Origin: Comamonadaceae bacterium
Lineage (GTDB): Bacteria; Pseudomonadota; Gammaproteobacteria; Burkholderiales; Burkholderiaceae_C
DNA length: 19,386 bases
Assembly: GCA_947452325.1 (NCBI GenBank)
Contig: CANGCZ010000009.1
Span: 1 to 19,386, forward strand
Direction of reading: 5' to 3'
In this document: positions 1-7,627 of the stretch, piece by piece
How the letters are laid out: the number at the start of each line of letters is the position of its first letter
Numbering within the stretch: position 1 is the stretch's first letter
Translations under genes and position numbers: made by a program
Notes under the pieces: model-generated
Databases searched by the model: none
Told to the model about the DNA's origin: nothing
What the model saw: only the letters and a program-made list of their open reading frames with translations

Positions 1-954
1 ACGGCCTTGCGGAAAGTTGTAGGTGCGTATGCGGTCGCTGCGGTCGCCGCTGCCGATCAGGCTTTTGCGCTCGGCGGCGTCTTTGGCGGCGCGCTCGCTG
101 CGGTCTTTCTCTTGTATGCGTGCGGTGAGCACGCGCAGTGCCTGCGCTTTGTTGCTGTGCTGGCTGCGCCCGTCCTGGCATTCGGCGACGATGCCGGTGG
201 GCAAATGCGTGATGCGAACAGCAGAGTCGGTTTTGTTGATGTGCTGACCCCCTGCACCGCTGGCGCGGAAGGTGTCAATGCGCAAATCGGAGGGGTTGAT
301 TTTGATGGCCTCGGCTTCATCCGGTTCGGCCAGCACTGCGACTGTGCAGGCACTGGTGTGTATGCGCCCCTGGGTTTCAGTGACCGGCACGCGTTGCACT
401 CTGTGACCACCTGACTCAAACTTCAGACAACCGTAAACACCGCTGCCTTCAATGCGAACCACCACTTCTTTGTAGCCGCCCAACTCGCTGGGTGACTCGC
501 TGACCACTTCCACGCGCCAACCGCGCTCGGCACAAAACCGGGTGTACATGCGCAGCAAATCACCGGCGAACAAAGTGGATTCATCGCCGCCGGTCCCGGC
601 GCGGATTTCCAGAAATGCATTGCGCGCATCGTCCGGGTCTTTGGGCAGCAACATGCGTTGCAATTGCGCCAGCAGTGCTTCAGTCTGAACTGCAGCAGAG
701 GCGATTTCTTCCTCTGCCATGGCTTGCACATCCGGGTCGCTGTCTTGCAGCATGGATTGCGCGGCTTCGCTGTCTTGTGTCAATTGCAGCCAGCGTTGGT
801 AAGGCGTGACCAAGGCCGCCACTTCGGCGTGTTCGCGCGACAAGGCCAGAAACTGGGTCATGTCTTTCATGATGTCTTCGCGCGACAGTAAAAAGTCGAG
901 TTCAGACAGGCGTTGCACATTGCGCTCGAGTTGAGCGCGCATAAACGGCTTCAT
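1..954 (-). CDS. prfA: Peptide chain release factor 1 (RF1), 3' end cut by window
   Basis: RF1 recognises UAA and UAG stop codons in the ribosomal A site and triggers peptidyl-tRNA hydrolysis. The frame is open from the ATG at 954 to the window edge (318 codons). RF1 is usually about 360 residues, so roughly 40 C-terminal residues are missing. The start MKPFMRAQLE matches the family, so I prefer 954 to the in-frame ATG at 942. The catalytic GGQ tripeptide is at residues 235-237 (positions 252-244), within GAGGQHINKTDSAVR. The stop-codon-reading tripeptide is PVT in HRVQRVPVTETQGR, against PAT in E. coli. The visible end is SDRIRTYNFPQGR, typical of RF1. It lies 17 nt after the hemA stop on the same strand, the common hemA-prfA operon order. 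No clear Shine-Dalgarno sequence is visible, so expression probably depends on hemA readthrough. Confidence 0.97.
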   Translation of the reverse strand, partial: MKPFMRAQLERNVQRLSELDFLLSREDIMKDMTQFLALSREHAEVAALVTPYQRWLQLTQDSEAAQSMLQDSDPDVQAMAEEEIASAAVQTEALLAQLQRMLLPKDPDDARNAFLEIRAGTGGDESTLFAGDLLRMYTRFCAERGWRVEVVSESPSELGGYKEVVVRIEGSGVYGCLKFESGGHRVQRVPVTETQGRIHTSACTVAVLAEPDEAEAIKINPSDLRIDTFRASGAGGQHINKTDSAVRITHLPTGIVAECQDGRSQHSNKAQALRVLTARIQEKDRSERAAKDAAERKSLIGSGDRSDRIRTYNFPQGR

Positions 955-971
955 AGGGGAGGTGCTCTCAG

Positions 972-2231
972 CTAACGGCCGGAGCGCAAAAAGAAATGCT
1001 CAATGGCCGCGCGCGCCTGTTGGCGTGAATCTGCATCGTCTGCATGCAATCCGGTCATGGCGCCGTGCAGCATTTTTTGAGTCAGGCCTTTGGCCAAAGA
1101 TTCAAGCACGGCTTCCACCGGTTCGCCCTTGGCCAGCAGCTTGTGGGCGCGACTCAATTCGTTGGCACGCCAGACCTCGGCTTGCTGGTTGAGCTGTTGA
1201 ATCAACGGTACGTCAGACCGCTGGTCCAGCCAATGCACAAAACTTTGCACGCCCGCATCGATGATGACTTCGGCTTCAGCCACTGCGGCCTGGCGGCTGG
1301 CTTGGCCGGTTTGCACCACCTGCGACAAATCGTCCACGGTGTACAAGTACACATCGCGCAAAGACTTGACTTCGGGCTCGATGTCGCGCGGCACCGCCAA
1401 GTCCACCATGAACATGGGGCTGTTGCGGCGTTTTTTCAGGGCCCGCTCGACTGCGCCCAGACCAATCAGCGGCAAGGTACTGGCGGTGCAGCTGATGACC
1501 GCGTCGAATTCATGCAGCCGCTCGGGTAAATCGGCGAGCCGCATGACGTTGGCCTTGAGTTGGTGCGCCAGCAATTCGCCGCGTTCCATGGTGCGATTGG
1601 CCACAGTCATACCGCGCGGGTTTTTGGCAGCGAAATGGGTGGCGCACAGCTCTATCATTTCACCGGCGCCGACAAACAGCACATTGATTTTGCTCAGGTC
1701 TTCAAATAACTGTCCTGCCAGCCTGACTGACGCCGCCGACATGCTGATGCTGTGGGCGCCGATTTCTGTGGTGCTGCGCACCTGCTTGGCCACGGCAAAA
1801 GAGCGCTGGAACATCTGGTGCAAGGTCGAGCCCAAGGCACCGACCTCGCGCGCGACCCGCACTGCATCTTTCATTTGCCCCAGGATTTGCGGCTCGCCCA
1901 GCACCATGGAGTCCAGGCCGCTGGCCACGCGAAATGCATGCCGCGCGGCTTGTTCGTCGACCATGGTGTAGAGATGGCTGTGCAAACTGTCTGTGCTGAC
2001 GCCGCCGGATTCGGCCAGCCAGGCCAGTGTTTTGGGCATCAGGATTTCGTTGGAAGCGCAGTAAATCTCGGTGCGGTTGCAAGTGGAAAGTATGGTGGCC
2101 TCGGTTTGGTTACCCAAAGTCTGGCGAAAACCATCCAGCACCGGGCCCATTTGTTCGATGGCAAAGGCGAAGCGACCCCGCAGATCGAGTGGTGCGGTGG
2201 TGTGGTTGAGACCGAGCGCCCAAACAGACAT
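972..2231 (-). CDS. hemA: Glutamyl-tRNA reductase
   Basis: It reduces glutamyl-tRNA(Glu) to glutamate-1-semialdehyde with NADPH, the committed step of the C5 route to tetrapyrroles. The length of 419 residues is normal. The start MSVWALGLNHTTAPLDLR aligns with the family N-terminus. The catalytic cysteine is C51 in STCNRTEIY. The region SGLDSMVLGEPQILGQMK (104-121) is the conserved substrate-site segment. The NADPH-binding glycine motif is at about 184-190 (VLFVGAG), followed by the C-terminal dimerisation helices. It is the first gene of a minus-strand pair with prfA. The start codon has no Shine-Dalgarno sequence, and a good sigma-70 promoter ends almost on the ATG (see the promoter entry), suggesting a leaderless message. 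This cytosolic enzyme is the usual control point of haem synthesis. Confidence 0.98.
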   Translation of the reverse strand: MSVWALGLNHTTAPLDLRGRFAFAIEQMGPVLDGFRQTLGNQTEATILSTCNRTEIYCASNEILMPKTLAWLAESGGVSTDSLHSHLYTMVDEQAARHAFRVASGLDSMVLGEPQILGQMKDAVRVAREVGALGSTLHQMFQRSFAVAKQVRSTTEIGAHSISMSAASVRLAGQLFEDLSKINVLFVGAGEMIELCATHFAAKNPRGMTVANRTMERGELLAHQLKANVMRLADLPERLHEFDAVISCTASTLPLIGLGAVERALKKRRNSPMFMVDLAVPRDIEPEVKSLRDVYLYTVDDLSQVVQTGQASRQAAVAEAEVIIDAGVQSFVHWLDQRSDVPLIQQLNQQAEVWRANELSRAHKLLAKGEPVEAVLESLAKGLTQKMLHGAMTGLHADDADSRQQARAAIEHFFLRSGR

Positions 2232-2238
2232 GTTGCAG

Positions 2239-2267
2239 ATTATAAAATTTGAATCTATGGATGTTAT
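2239..2267 (-). promoter_or_regulatory. Predicted sigma-70 promoter of hemA, start site at the ATG
   Basis: Read on the minus strand, a perfect TATAAT lies at 2244-2239. ATAACA (4 of 6 matches to TTGACA) lies at 2267-2262, with a 17-nt spacer. The expected start of transcription is about 2232, one base before the hemA ATG at 2231. The -35 element overlaps the likely start codons of the divergent small membrane protein gene, so the two genes share regulatory DNA. This is pattern matching only. Confidence 0.55.
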
Positions 2268-2523
2268 GTCGCTTATGGTTCATTTGCTGAACTTTCTGGC
2301 CCCGGCCTGTGCAGTGGCCGCCTGGTTGGCCTTGGCGGGCCCGTTGGTAACCCGCTCTTACCCCGGTTGGCGGGCCTGGCGCCGTCAGTTCATCTTTAAC
2401 AGTTGCAGCGGGATTGCCGTGTTGCTGCTGGGGCTGTGGTGGTTCGGCAATGATGGGAAAGTTGTCACTTATGCGGCCATGGTGCTGGCCTGCGCAACCA
2501 GCCAGTGGTTGTTAACCCTTTAG
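2257..2523 (+). CDS. Small three-helix membrane protein, function unknown
   Basis: This is an 88-residue hydrophobic protein, divergent from hemA. Three likely membrane segments are visible: residues about 8-30 (LLNFLAPACAVAAWLALAGPLV), 48-64 (SCSGIAVLLLGLWWFG) and 68-88 (VVTYAAMVLACATSQWLLTL). A basic loop between the first two (RSYPGWRAWRRQF) suggests that loop is cytoplasmic. Possible starts are the in-frame ATGs at 2257, 2266 and 2275. None has a good ribosome site, so 2257 is a choice, and the frame also stays open upstream across the hemA start. I do not recognise a family with a defined function; similar small integral membrane proteins are, as I recall, found beside hemA in related Burkholderiales. 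The 3' end overlaps a 9-bp inverted repeat, and the large oxidoreductase gene starts 43 nt later on the same strand, so co-transcription is possible. Confidence 0.7.
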   Translation: MDVMSLMVHLLNFLAPACAVAAWLALAGPLVTRSYPGWRAWRRQFIFNSCSGIAVLLLGLWWFGNDGKVVTYAAMVLACATSQWLLTL

Positions 2524-2552
2524 CCAGGACGCTCGCAGGCGCTGGGTTAACA
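2510..2552. repeat. Perfect 9-bp inverted repeat before the oxidoreductase gene
   Basis: TGTTAACCC at 2510-2518 is exactly mirrored by GGGTTAACA at 2544-2552, with a 25-nt gap. Each arm also contains the palindrome GTTAAC. The left arm covers the last codons of the small membrane protein gene; the right arm ends 14 nt before the ATG at 2567. There is no T-run after it on either strand, so it does not look like an intrinsic terminator. It could be an operator or a leader RNA hairpin for the downstream gene. Confidence 0.5.
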
Positions 2553-2566
2553 TTGAAAAATCATTT

Positions 2567-5500
2567 ATGAATGCGCCAACCCCCATAGACACACTGATGA
2601 CCGCTGTCACTGACAGCCATCGGTTAAGGGAAATCCCCTACAACTACACCTCGTTTTCCGACCGTGAGATCGTGATCCGGTTGCTGGGGGATCAGGCTTG
2701 GCGGATTTTGGAGCAACTGCGCTTCGAACGCCGCACCGGCCGCTCGGCGCGCATGTTGTTTGAGGTCTTAGGCGATATTTGGGTGGTGCAGCGCAACCCG
2801 TATTTGCAGGACGATTTGCTGGACAACCCGGCGCGACGCCGTTTGCTGGTCGAGGCCTTGCGCCACCGCTTGCAAGATGTGCAGGCGCGCAGACAGCAGC
2901 AAGCCGGCGATGACGCTGCCCGCGACGCACAGGTCGGGCTATTGATGGACGCGGCGCAGCAGGCGGTCGACCAATTTGCTCAGCAATTTGATCAAATCAA
3001 CGCTTTGCGCAAAAAAGCCCAGAAAGTGTTGCGTAAATGCACTGCTCACGACAATATCAAGTTCGATGCCATGAGCCGGGTGACGCATGTGACCGACGCC
3101 ACCGACTGGCGGGTCGAGTACCCGTTTGTGGTGCTGACCCCGGACAGCGAAGCCGAAATGGCGCGTCTGGTCAAAGCGTGTATCGATCTGGGCTTGACCA
3201 TCGTGCCGCGTGGCGGCGGCACCGGCTACACCGGCGGCGCGATTCCGCTGACATGGCAAAGCGTGGTCATCAACACCGAAAAACTCACCGCCATGCACGC
3301 GGTTGAAAACGTGGTGTTGCCGGGCTTGGTACAAGCCACACCTACGCTGTGGACCGAAGCCGGTGTGGTCACTCAACGCGTGGCTGATGCCGCCGAGGCT
3401 GCCGGTCTGGTGTTTGCGGTCGACCCGACATCGGCTGAAGCGTCTTGCATAGGCGGCAACATCGCCATGAACGCGGGCGGCAAAAAAGCCGTGCTCTGGG
3501 GCACGGCGTTGGACAACCTGGCGAGCTGGCGCATGGTCACGCCGGATGCGCTGTGGCTGGAGGTGGTGCGTATCCACCACAACCTTGGCAAGATCCACGA
3601 TGCCGACATGGCCAGTTTCGAGTTGCGCTACTTTGAAGCCGACGGCGTCACACCGGTTCGTACCGAGCGTTTGGACATACCGGGCAGCAGTTTTCGCAAA
3701 GCCGGTTTGGGTAAAGATGTCACGGACAAATTTTTAAGCGGTTTGCCCGGTGTGCAAAAAGAAGGCTGCGACGGCTTGATCACCAGTGCGCGCTGGATAT
3801 TGCACCGCATGCCGGCCCACACCCGCACCGTGTGTCTGGAGTTCTTCGGACCGGCGCACCAGGCGGTGCCCAGCATCGTCGAGATCAAAGACTACATGTT
3901 TCAGGTCGCCAAACAAACAGGTACCTTGCTGGCGGGCTTGGAGCATTTGGACAACCGCTATTTGAAAGCCGTGGGTTACACCACCAAATCCAAGCGCGGC
4001 GGCTTGCCCAAGATGGTGTTGTTCGGTGATATTGCAGGCGACGATGCCGACGATGTGGCACGCGTCACGTCTGAAGTGGTGCGTTTGGCCAATGCCCGCA
4101 GCGGCGAAGGATTCATCGCCATCAGCCCTGAGGCACGCAAAAAATTCTGGCTAGACCGCAAACGCACCGCTGCCATCAGCCGGCACACCAACGCATTCAA
4201 GATCAACGAAGACGTGGTCATTCCGCTGCCGCGCATGGCCGAATACACCGATGGCATTGAGCGCATCAACATCGAACTGTCGCTGCGCAACAAAATTGCA
4301 TTGTGTGATGCCTTGAGCGATTTGCTCGGTAACGGACAACTGCCCATGGCGGCGGTGGACGATGAGCTTGACAGACCGTCGCCGGAGTTGCTGCAAGAAC
4401 GGGTCGAGCAAGCGCTGGCGTTGATAGCCGAAGTGCGCGGCTTGTGGCAGTCATGGTTGAGCGGCATAGACCATTTTCAATTGCAATTGCAAAACCACGA
4501 ATTGCGTGCCAGTTGGAAAACCCAGTTGCGCGCAGAGTTGCACAACTTGTTCAGCGGCGCGGCGTTCGCGCCTTTGCGCCGCGAGTTCGACAAAGTGCAC
4601 CAGCAGGTGCTCAAAGGCCGGGTCTGGGCTGCGCTGCATATGCATGCAGGCGACGGCAATGTGCACACCAATTTGCCTGTCAACAGCGACGATTACGACA
4701 TGCTGCAAACCGCTCATCAGGCGGTCGATCGCATCATGGCGCTGGCGCGTTCGCTAGACGGTGTGATCTCCGGTGAACACGGCATTGGCATCACCAAGTT
4801 GGAGTATTTGACAGATGCCGAGTTGCAGCCGTTTGCCGACTACAAAGCGCGCATAGACCCCAACGGTCATTTCAACAAAGGCAAATTGCTGCGTCAAAAG
4901 TCAAACACAGACGACATGCGCACGGCAGACTTGAGCCAGGCTTACACACCGAGTTTCGGCTTGATGGGGCACGAGTCGCTGATCATGCAGCAGTCAGACA
5001 TCGGTGCGATCTCCGACTCGATCAAAGACTGTTTGCGCTGTGGCAAATGCAAACCGGTGTGCGCCACCCACGTGCCGCGCGCCAATTTGCTCTACAGTCC
5101 GCGCGACAAAATTTTGGCGACCTCCTTGTTGATCGAAGCCTTTTTGTACGAGGAGCAAACCCGCCGCGGTGTCTCCATCAAGCATTGGGAAGAATTTGAA
5201 GACGTGGCCGACCATTGCACGCTGTGCCACAAATGCGCCACCCCTTGCCCGGTCAACATCGACTTCGGCGAAGTCAGCATGAACATGCGCAACCTGTTGC
5301 GCAAAATGGGCCAGCAAAGTTTCCGGCCTGCGTCTGCGTTTCAGTCCTGGTTGGTTGGCACGGTCAATCCGCAAGCGATTCAAATCGGCCACCAACTCAC
5401 ACGCCTGGGCATGCAAGCGCAACGCATGGCCAACGGTGTGTTCACGACTTTGGCGCGCAAACAAACCCGCCAGCCCCCGGCCTCGATCGGCGCGGCCAGT

Positions 5501-6439
5501 GTGAAAGCGCAGGTCATCCATTTTGTGAACAAAAAAATGCCGGCCGGTTTGCCCAATAAAACCGCGCGTGCCTTGCTTGACATTGAAGACCGCGATTACG
5601 TGCCCATCATCCGCAACCCACAGACCACCAGCGCGGATGCAGAAGCGGTGTTTTACTTTCCCGGTTGCGGCTCCGAGCGTTTGTTCAGCCAAGTGGGTTT
5701 GGCTACGCAAGCCATGCTCTGGCACGCAGGGGTGCAAACCGTGTTGCCGCCCGGCTATTTGTGCTGCGGTTATCCGCAACGCGGCTCTGGCCAGCAGGAC
5801 AAGGCCGACAAAATCATCACCGACAACCGGGTGTTGTTTCACCGTGTCGCCAATACGCTGAACTATCTGGACATCAAAACCGTGGTGGTCAGTTGCGGCA
5901 CCTGCTTTGACCAATTGCAAGGCTACGAGTTCGACAAAATTTTCCCCGGTTGCCGCATTGTCGACATCCACGAATATTTGCTCGGCAAAGGCGTCACGCT
6001 GCCCGGTGGTCAGGCATACCTGTACCACGACCCTTGCCACAGTCCGATGAAGCAACAAGCGCCGATGAAAACCGTCAAAGCTTTGTTGGGCGAACAAGTG
6101 ATTGAGAGCAAACGCTGCTGCGGTGAAAGCGGCGGCCTGGCGTATGCAAGACCCGATGTGTCGACGCAAATCCGTTTTCGCAAAGAACAGGAAGTGCTCG
6201 CAGGGGAGGCCGAGTTGCGCGAGAAGGGCTGGGTCGCACCCAAAGACAATGTGAAAGTGCTGACCTCTTGCCCGAGTTGCCTCATTGGCTTGAACCGTTT
6301 CCAAGACGATTTACAAAACGGGCTGCTCGAAGCCGATTACATCGTGGTTGAAATGGCCAAAAAAATTCTGGGTGACAACTGGATGCCCGAGTATGTGCAA
6401 CACGCCAATAACGGCGGCATAGAACGCGTATTGGTTTAA
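2567..6439 (+). CDS. Giant FAD / 4Fe-4S / CCG-domain oxidoreductase (DUF3683; D-lactate/glycolate dehydrogenase-like)
   Basis: This 1290-residue protein combines parts that are separate in GlcD/GlcE/GlcF-type enzymes. In order: an N-terminal DUF3683-type region (about 20-150, starting LREIPYNYTSFSDREIVIRLLG); an FAD-binding PCMH domain (about 185-400, with PRGGGTGYTGGA from residue 214); an FAD-oxidase C-terminal domain (about 430-780, with HMHAGDGNVH at 691-700 and GEHGIG around 738); two 4Fe-4S motifs (C822/C825/C828/C832 and C884/C887/C890/C894, the second ending in P); then two CCG domains (CC at 1066-1067 and 1184-1185, each with partner cysteines such as SCGTCFDQL and TSCPSCLIGL). The family oxidises 2-hydroxyacids and passes electrons through flavin and Fe-S clusters, usually to quinone. 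The true substrate cannot be read from the sequence. No signal peptide or membrane helix is seen. The DUF971 gene follows 3 nt after its stop. The start is chosen because MNAPTPIDTLM-RLREIPYNYTS matches homologues as I recall them; no strong ribosome site is visible. Confidence 0.9.
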   Translation: MNAPTPIDTLMTAVTDSHRLREIPYNYTSFSDREIVIRLLGDQAWRILEQLRFERRTGRSARMLFEVLGDIWVVQRNPYLQDDLLDNPARRRLLVEALRHRLQDVQARRQQQAGDDAARDAQVGLLMDAAQQAVDQFAQQFDQINALRKKAQKVLRKCTAHDNIKFDAMSRVTHVTDATDWRVEYPFVVLTPDSEAEMARLVKACIDLGLTIVPRGGGTGYTGGAIPLTWQSVVINTEKLTAMHAVENVVLPGLVQATPTLWTEAGVVTQRVADAAEAAGLVFAVDPTSAEASCIGGNIAMNAGGKKAVLWGTALDNLASWRMVTPDALWLEVVRIHHNLGKIHDADMASFELRYFEADGVTPVRTERLDIPGSSFRKAGLGKDVTDKFLSGLPGVQKEGCDGLITSARWILHRMPAHTRTVCLEFFGPAHQAVPSIVEIKDYMFQVAKQTGTLLAGLEHLDNRYLKAVGYTTKSKRGGLPKMVLFGDIAGDDADDVARVTSEVVRLANARSGEGFIAISPEARKKFWLDRKRTAAISRHTNAFKINEDVVIPLPRMAEYTDGIERINIELSLRNKIALCDALSDLLGNGQLPMAAVDDELDRPSPELLQERVEQALALIAEVRGLWQSWLSGIDHFQLQLQNHELRASWKTQLRAELHNLFSGAAFAPLRREFDKVHQQVLKGRVWAALHMHAGDGNVHTNLPVNSDDYDMLQTAHQAVDRIMALARSLDGVISGEHGIGITKLEYLTDAELQPFADYKARIDPNGHFNKGKLLRQKSNTDDMRTADLSQAYTPSFGLMGHESLIMQQSDIGAISDSIKDCLRCGKCKPVCATHVPRANLLYSPRDKILATSLLIEAFLYEEQTRRGVSIKHWEEFEDVADHCTLCHKCATPCPVNIDFGEVSMNMRNLLRKMGQQSFRPASAFQSWLVGTVNPQAIQIGHQLTRLGMQAQRMANGVFTTLARKQTRQPPASIGAASVKAQVIHFVNKKMPAGLPNKTARALLDIEDRDYVPIIRNPQTTSADAEAVFYFPGCGSERLFSQVGLATQAMLWHAGVQTVLPPGYLCCGYPQRGSGQQDKADKIITDNRVLFHRVANTLNYLDIKTVVVSCGTCFDQLQGYEFDKIFPGCRIVDIHEYLLGKGVTLPGGQAYLYHDPCHSPMKQQAPMKTVKALLGEQVIESKRCCGESGGLAYARPDVSTQIRFRKEQEVLAGEAELREKGWVAPKDNVKVLTSCPSCLIGLNRFQDDLQNGLLEADYIVVEMAKKILGDNWMPEYVQHANNGGIERVLV

Positions 6440-6442
6440 ATC

Positions 6443-6853
6443 ATGGCAGGCCTGCAATCCACCACACCGCAACCCACAGACATTGTGTTGCATGGTGCTT
6501 CCAAAATACTGGAAGTGTCATTTGACAACGGTCAGTCGTTTCGCCTGCCTTTTGAATTGTTGCGGGTTTACAGCCCCTCAGCCGAAGTGCAAGGCCACGG
6601 CCCGGGCCAGGAAGTGCTGCAAACCGGTAAACGCAACGTCGGCATACTCAGCCTCGAGCCGGTTGGCAATTACGGCGTGCAACCTTCGTTCAGCGACGGT
6701 CACAACAGCGGCATCTTTTCGTGGGACTACCTGCACTTTCTCGGCGTCAATCAAGAGCATTTGTGGACGCAGTACCAGCAGCGTTTGCAACAAGCCGGTG
6801 TGGATCGTGACGCACCCATGTCGGCGCGCGGCGGCCCGTCCTGCCATTCATAG
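6443..6853 (+). CDS. DUF971 domain protein (gamma-butyrobetaine-hydroxylase-like N-terminal fold)
   Basis: The protein has 136 residues. The DUF971 domain spans about residues 12-105, with the family features LEVSFDNGQSFRLPFELLRVYSPSAE, the Asn-Val-Gly-Ile strand around 71-75, and the closing SGIFSWDYLHFLG. The remaining 30 residues are helical and polar. Its biochemical role is not established. The same domain forms the N-terminus of gamma-butyrobetaine/trimethyllysine hydroxylases and is fused to the Mrp/Nbp35-type Fe-S carrier HCF101 of plants, which points loosely to iron or Fe-S handling. It starts 3 nt after the multi-cluster Fe-S oxidoreductase and ends 8 nt before ubiE, so the three are almost surely one transcript. 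ubiE takes its ribosome site (AGGA at 6852-6855) from the stop region of this gene. Confidence 0.88.
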   Translation: MAGLQSTTPQPTDIVLHGASKILEVSFDNGQSFRLPFELLRVYSPSAEVQGHGPGQEVLQTGKRNVGILSLEPVGNYGVQPSFSDGHNSGIFSWDYLHFLGVNQEHLWTQYQQRLQQAGVDRDAPMSARGGPSCHS

Positions 6854-6861
6854 GAAACTCC

Positions 6862-7593
6862 ATGGCCAGCACCGATTTCGGATTCAAAACAGTAGACGAG
6901 CAGGAAAAAGCGCGGCGTGTGCGTGGCGTGTTCGATTCGGTGGCGTCCAAATACGACATCATGAACGATTTGATGTCGATGGGGCTGCACCGCGCATGGA
7001 AGGCCTATACCTTGTTGGTTGCCAATTTGAAACCCGGTGACAAGGTCTTGGATATCGCAGGCGGTACCGGCGACATGGCGCTGGCGTTTGCCGGCAAAGT
7101 GGGGGCTGGCGGTCAGGTGGTGCACACCGACATCAACCTGGCCATGCTGCGCCAAGGCCGCGAGCGTTTGACAGACAAAGGTGTGCTGCTGCCCACCTTG
7201 GTTTGCGACGCCGAGCAATTGCCTTTTACCGACGAGCATTTTGATTTGGTGTGTGTTGCTTTCGGTTTGCGCAACATGACGCACAAAGACCGCGCTTTGC
7301 GCGAGATGGCAAGAGTGCTCAAGCCGGGTGGAAAGCTATTGGTATTGGAATTTTCTAAAGTGGCGCCACCTCTGACCAAAGCGTATGACTGGTATTCATT
7401 CGAAGTTTTGCCACGCTTGGGGAAACTGGTGGCCGGGGATGACGCCAGTTACCGTTATCTGGCGGAGTCGATACGCATGCACCCGGATCAGCAAAGCCTC
7501 AAAGTCCTTATGCAGCAAAGTGGCTTTGCGCATGTGGACATACACAACTTGAGTCTGGGCGTGGTCGCGCTTCATGTTGGAATACGTTGTTGA
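6862..7593 (+). CDS. ubiE: Ubiquinone/menaquinone C-methyltransferase UbiE
   Basis: This SAM-dependent C-methyltransferase acts on the 2-polyprenyl-6-methoxy-1,4-benzoquinol ring (and on demethylmenaquinol where menaquinone is made). It has 243 residues, normal for the family. The family signature YDIMNDLMSMGLHRAWK lies at about 31-47. The SAM-binding loop is DIAGGTGD at 64-71. The post-I acidic turn is HTDINLAMLRQGRERL, and the second signature is CVAFGLRNMTHKDRALREMARVLKPGG. The C-terminus NLSLGVVALHVGIRC ends as in the family. AGGA at 6852-6855, 6 nt before the ATG, is a good ribosome site that overlaps the stop of the DUF971 gene. It is the first of the ubiquinone genes in the run ubiE, Tim44-like, ubiJ, ubiB. 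Confidence 0.98.
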   Translation: MASTDFGFKTVDEQEKARRVRGVFDSVASKYDIMNDLMSMGLHRAWKAYTLLVANLKPGDKVLDIAGGTGDMALAFAGKVGAGGQVVHTDINLAMLRQGRERLTDKGVLLPTLVCDAEQLPFTDEHFDLVCVAFGLRNMTHKDRALREMARVLKPGGKLLVLEFSKVAPPLTKAYDWYSFEVLPRLGKLVAGDDASYRYLAESIRMHPDQQSLKVLMQQSGFAHVDIHNLSLGVVALHVGIRC

Positions 7594-7627
7594 TGGTCGT
7601 GTCAGTGTTTTGCGGAGTTCTAGTCAA

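Noticed and set aside
1261..1971. 236-codon plus-strand frame across hemA
   Set aside because: Antisense shadow of hemA; Ser/Arg/Met-rich composition and no motifs.
4994..6304. 436-codon open frame on the minus strand opposite the giant oxidoreductase
   Set aside because: It mirrors a strongly supported coding region with Fe-S and CCG motifs; its translation is His/Ala/Gln/Arg-rich without recognisable domains, as expected of an antisense frame in GC-rich DNA.
7574..7627. Upstream ATG for the Tim44-like protein
   Set aside because: It lies inside ubiE and would put 18 polar residues before a clear signal peptide; the ATG at 7628 has a GGAG ribosome site.
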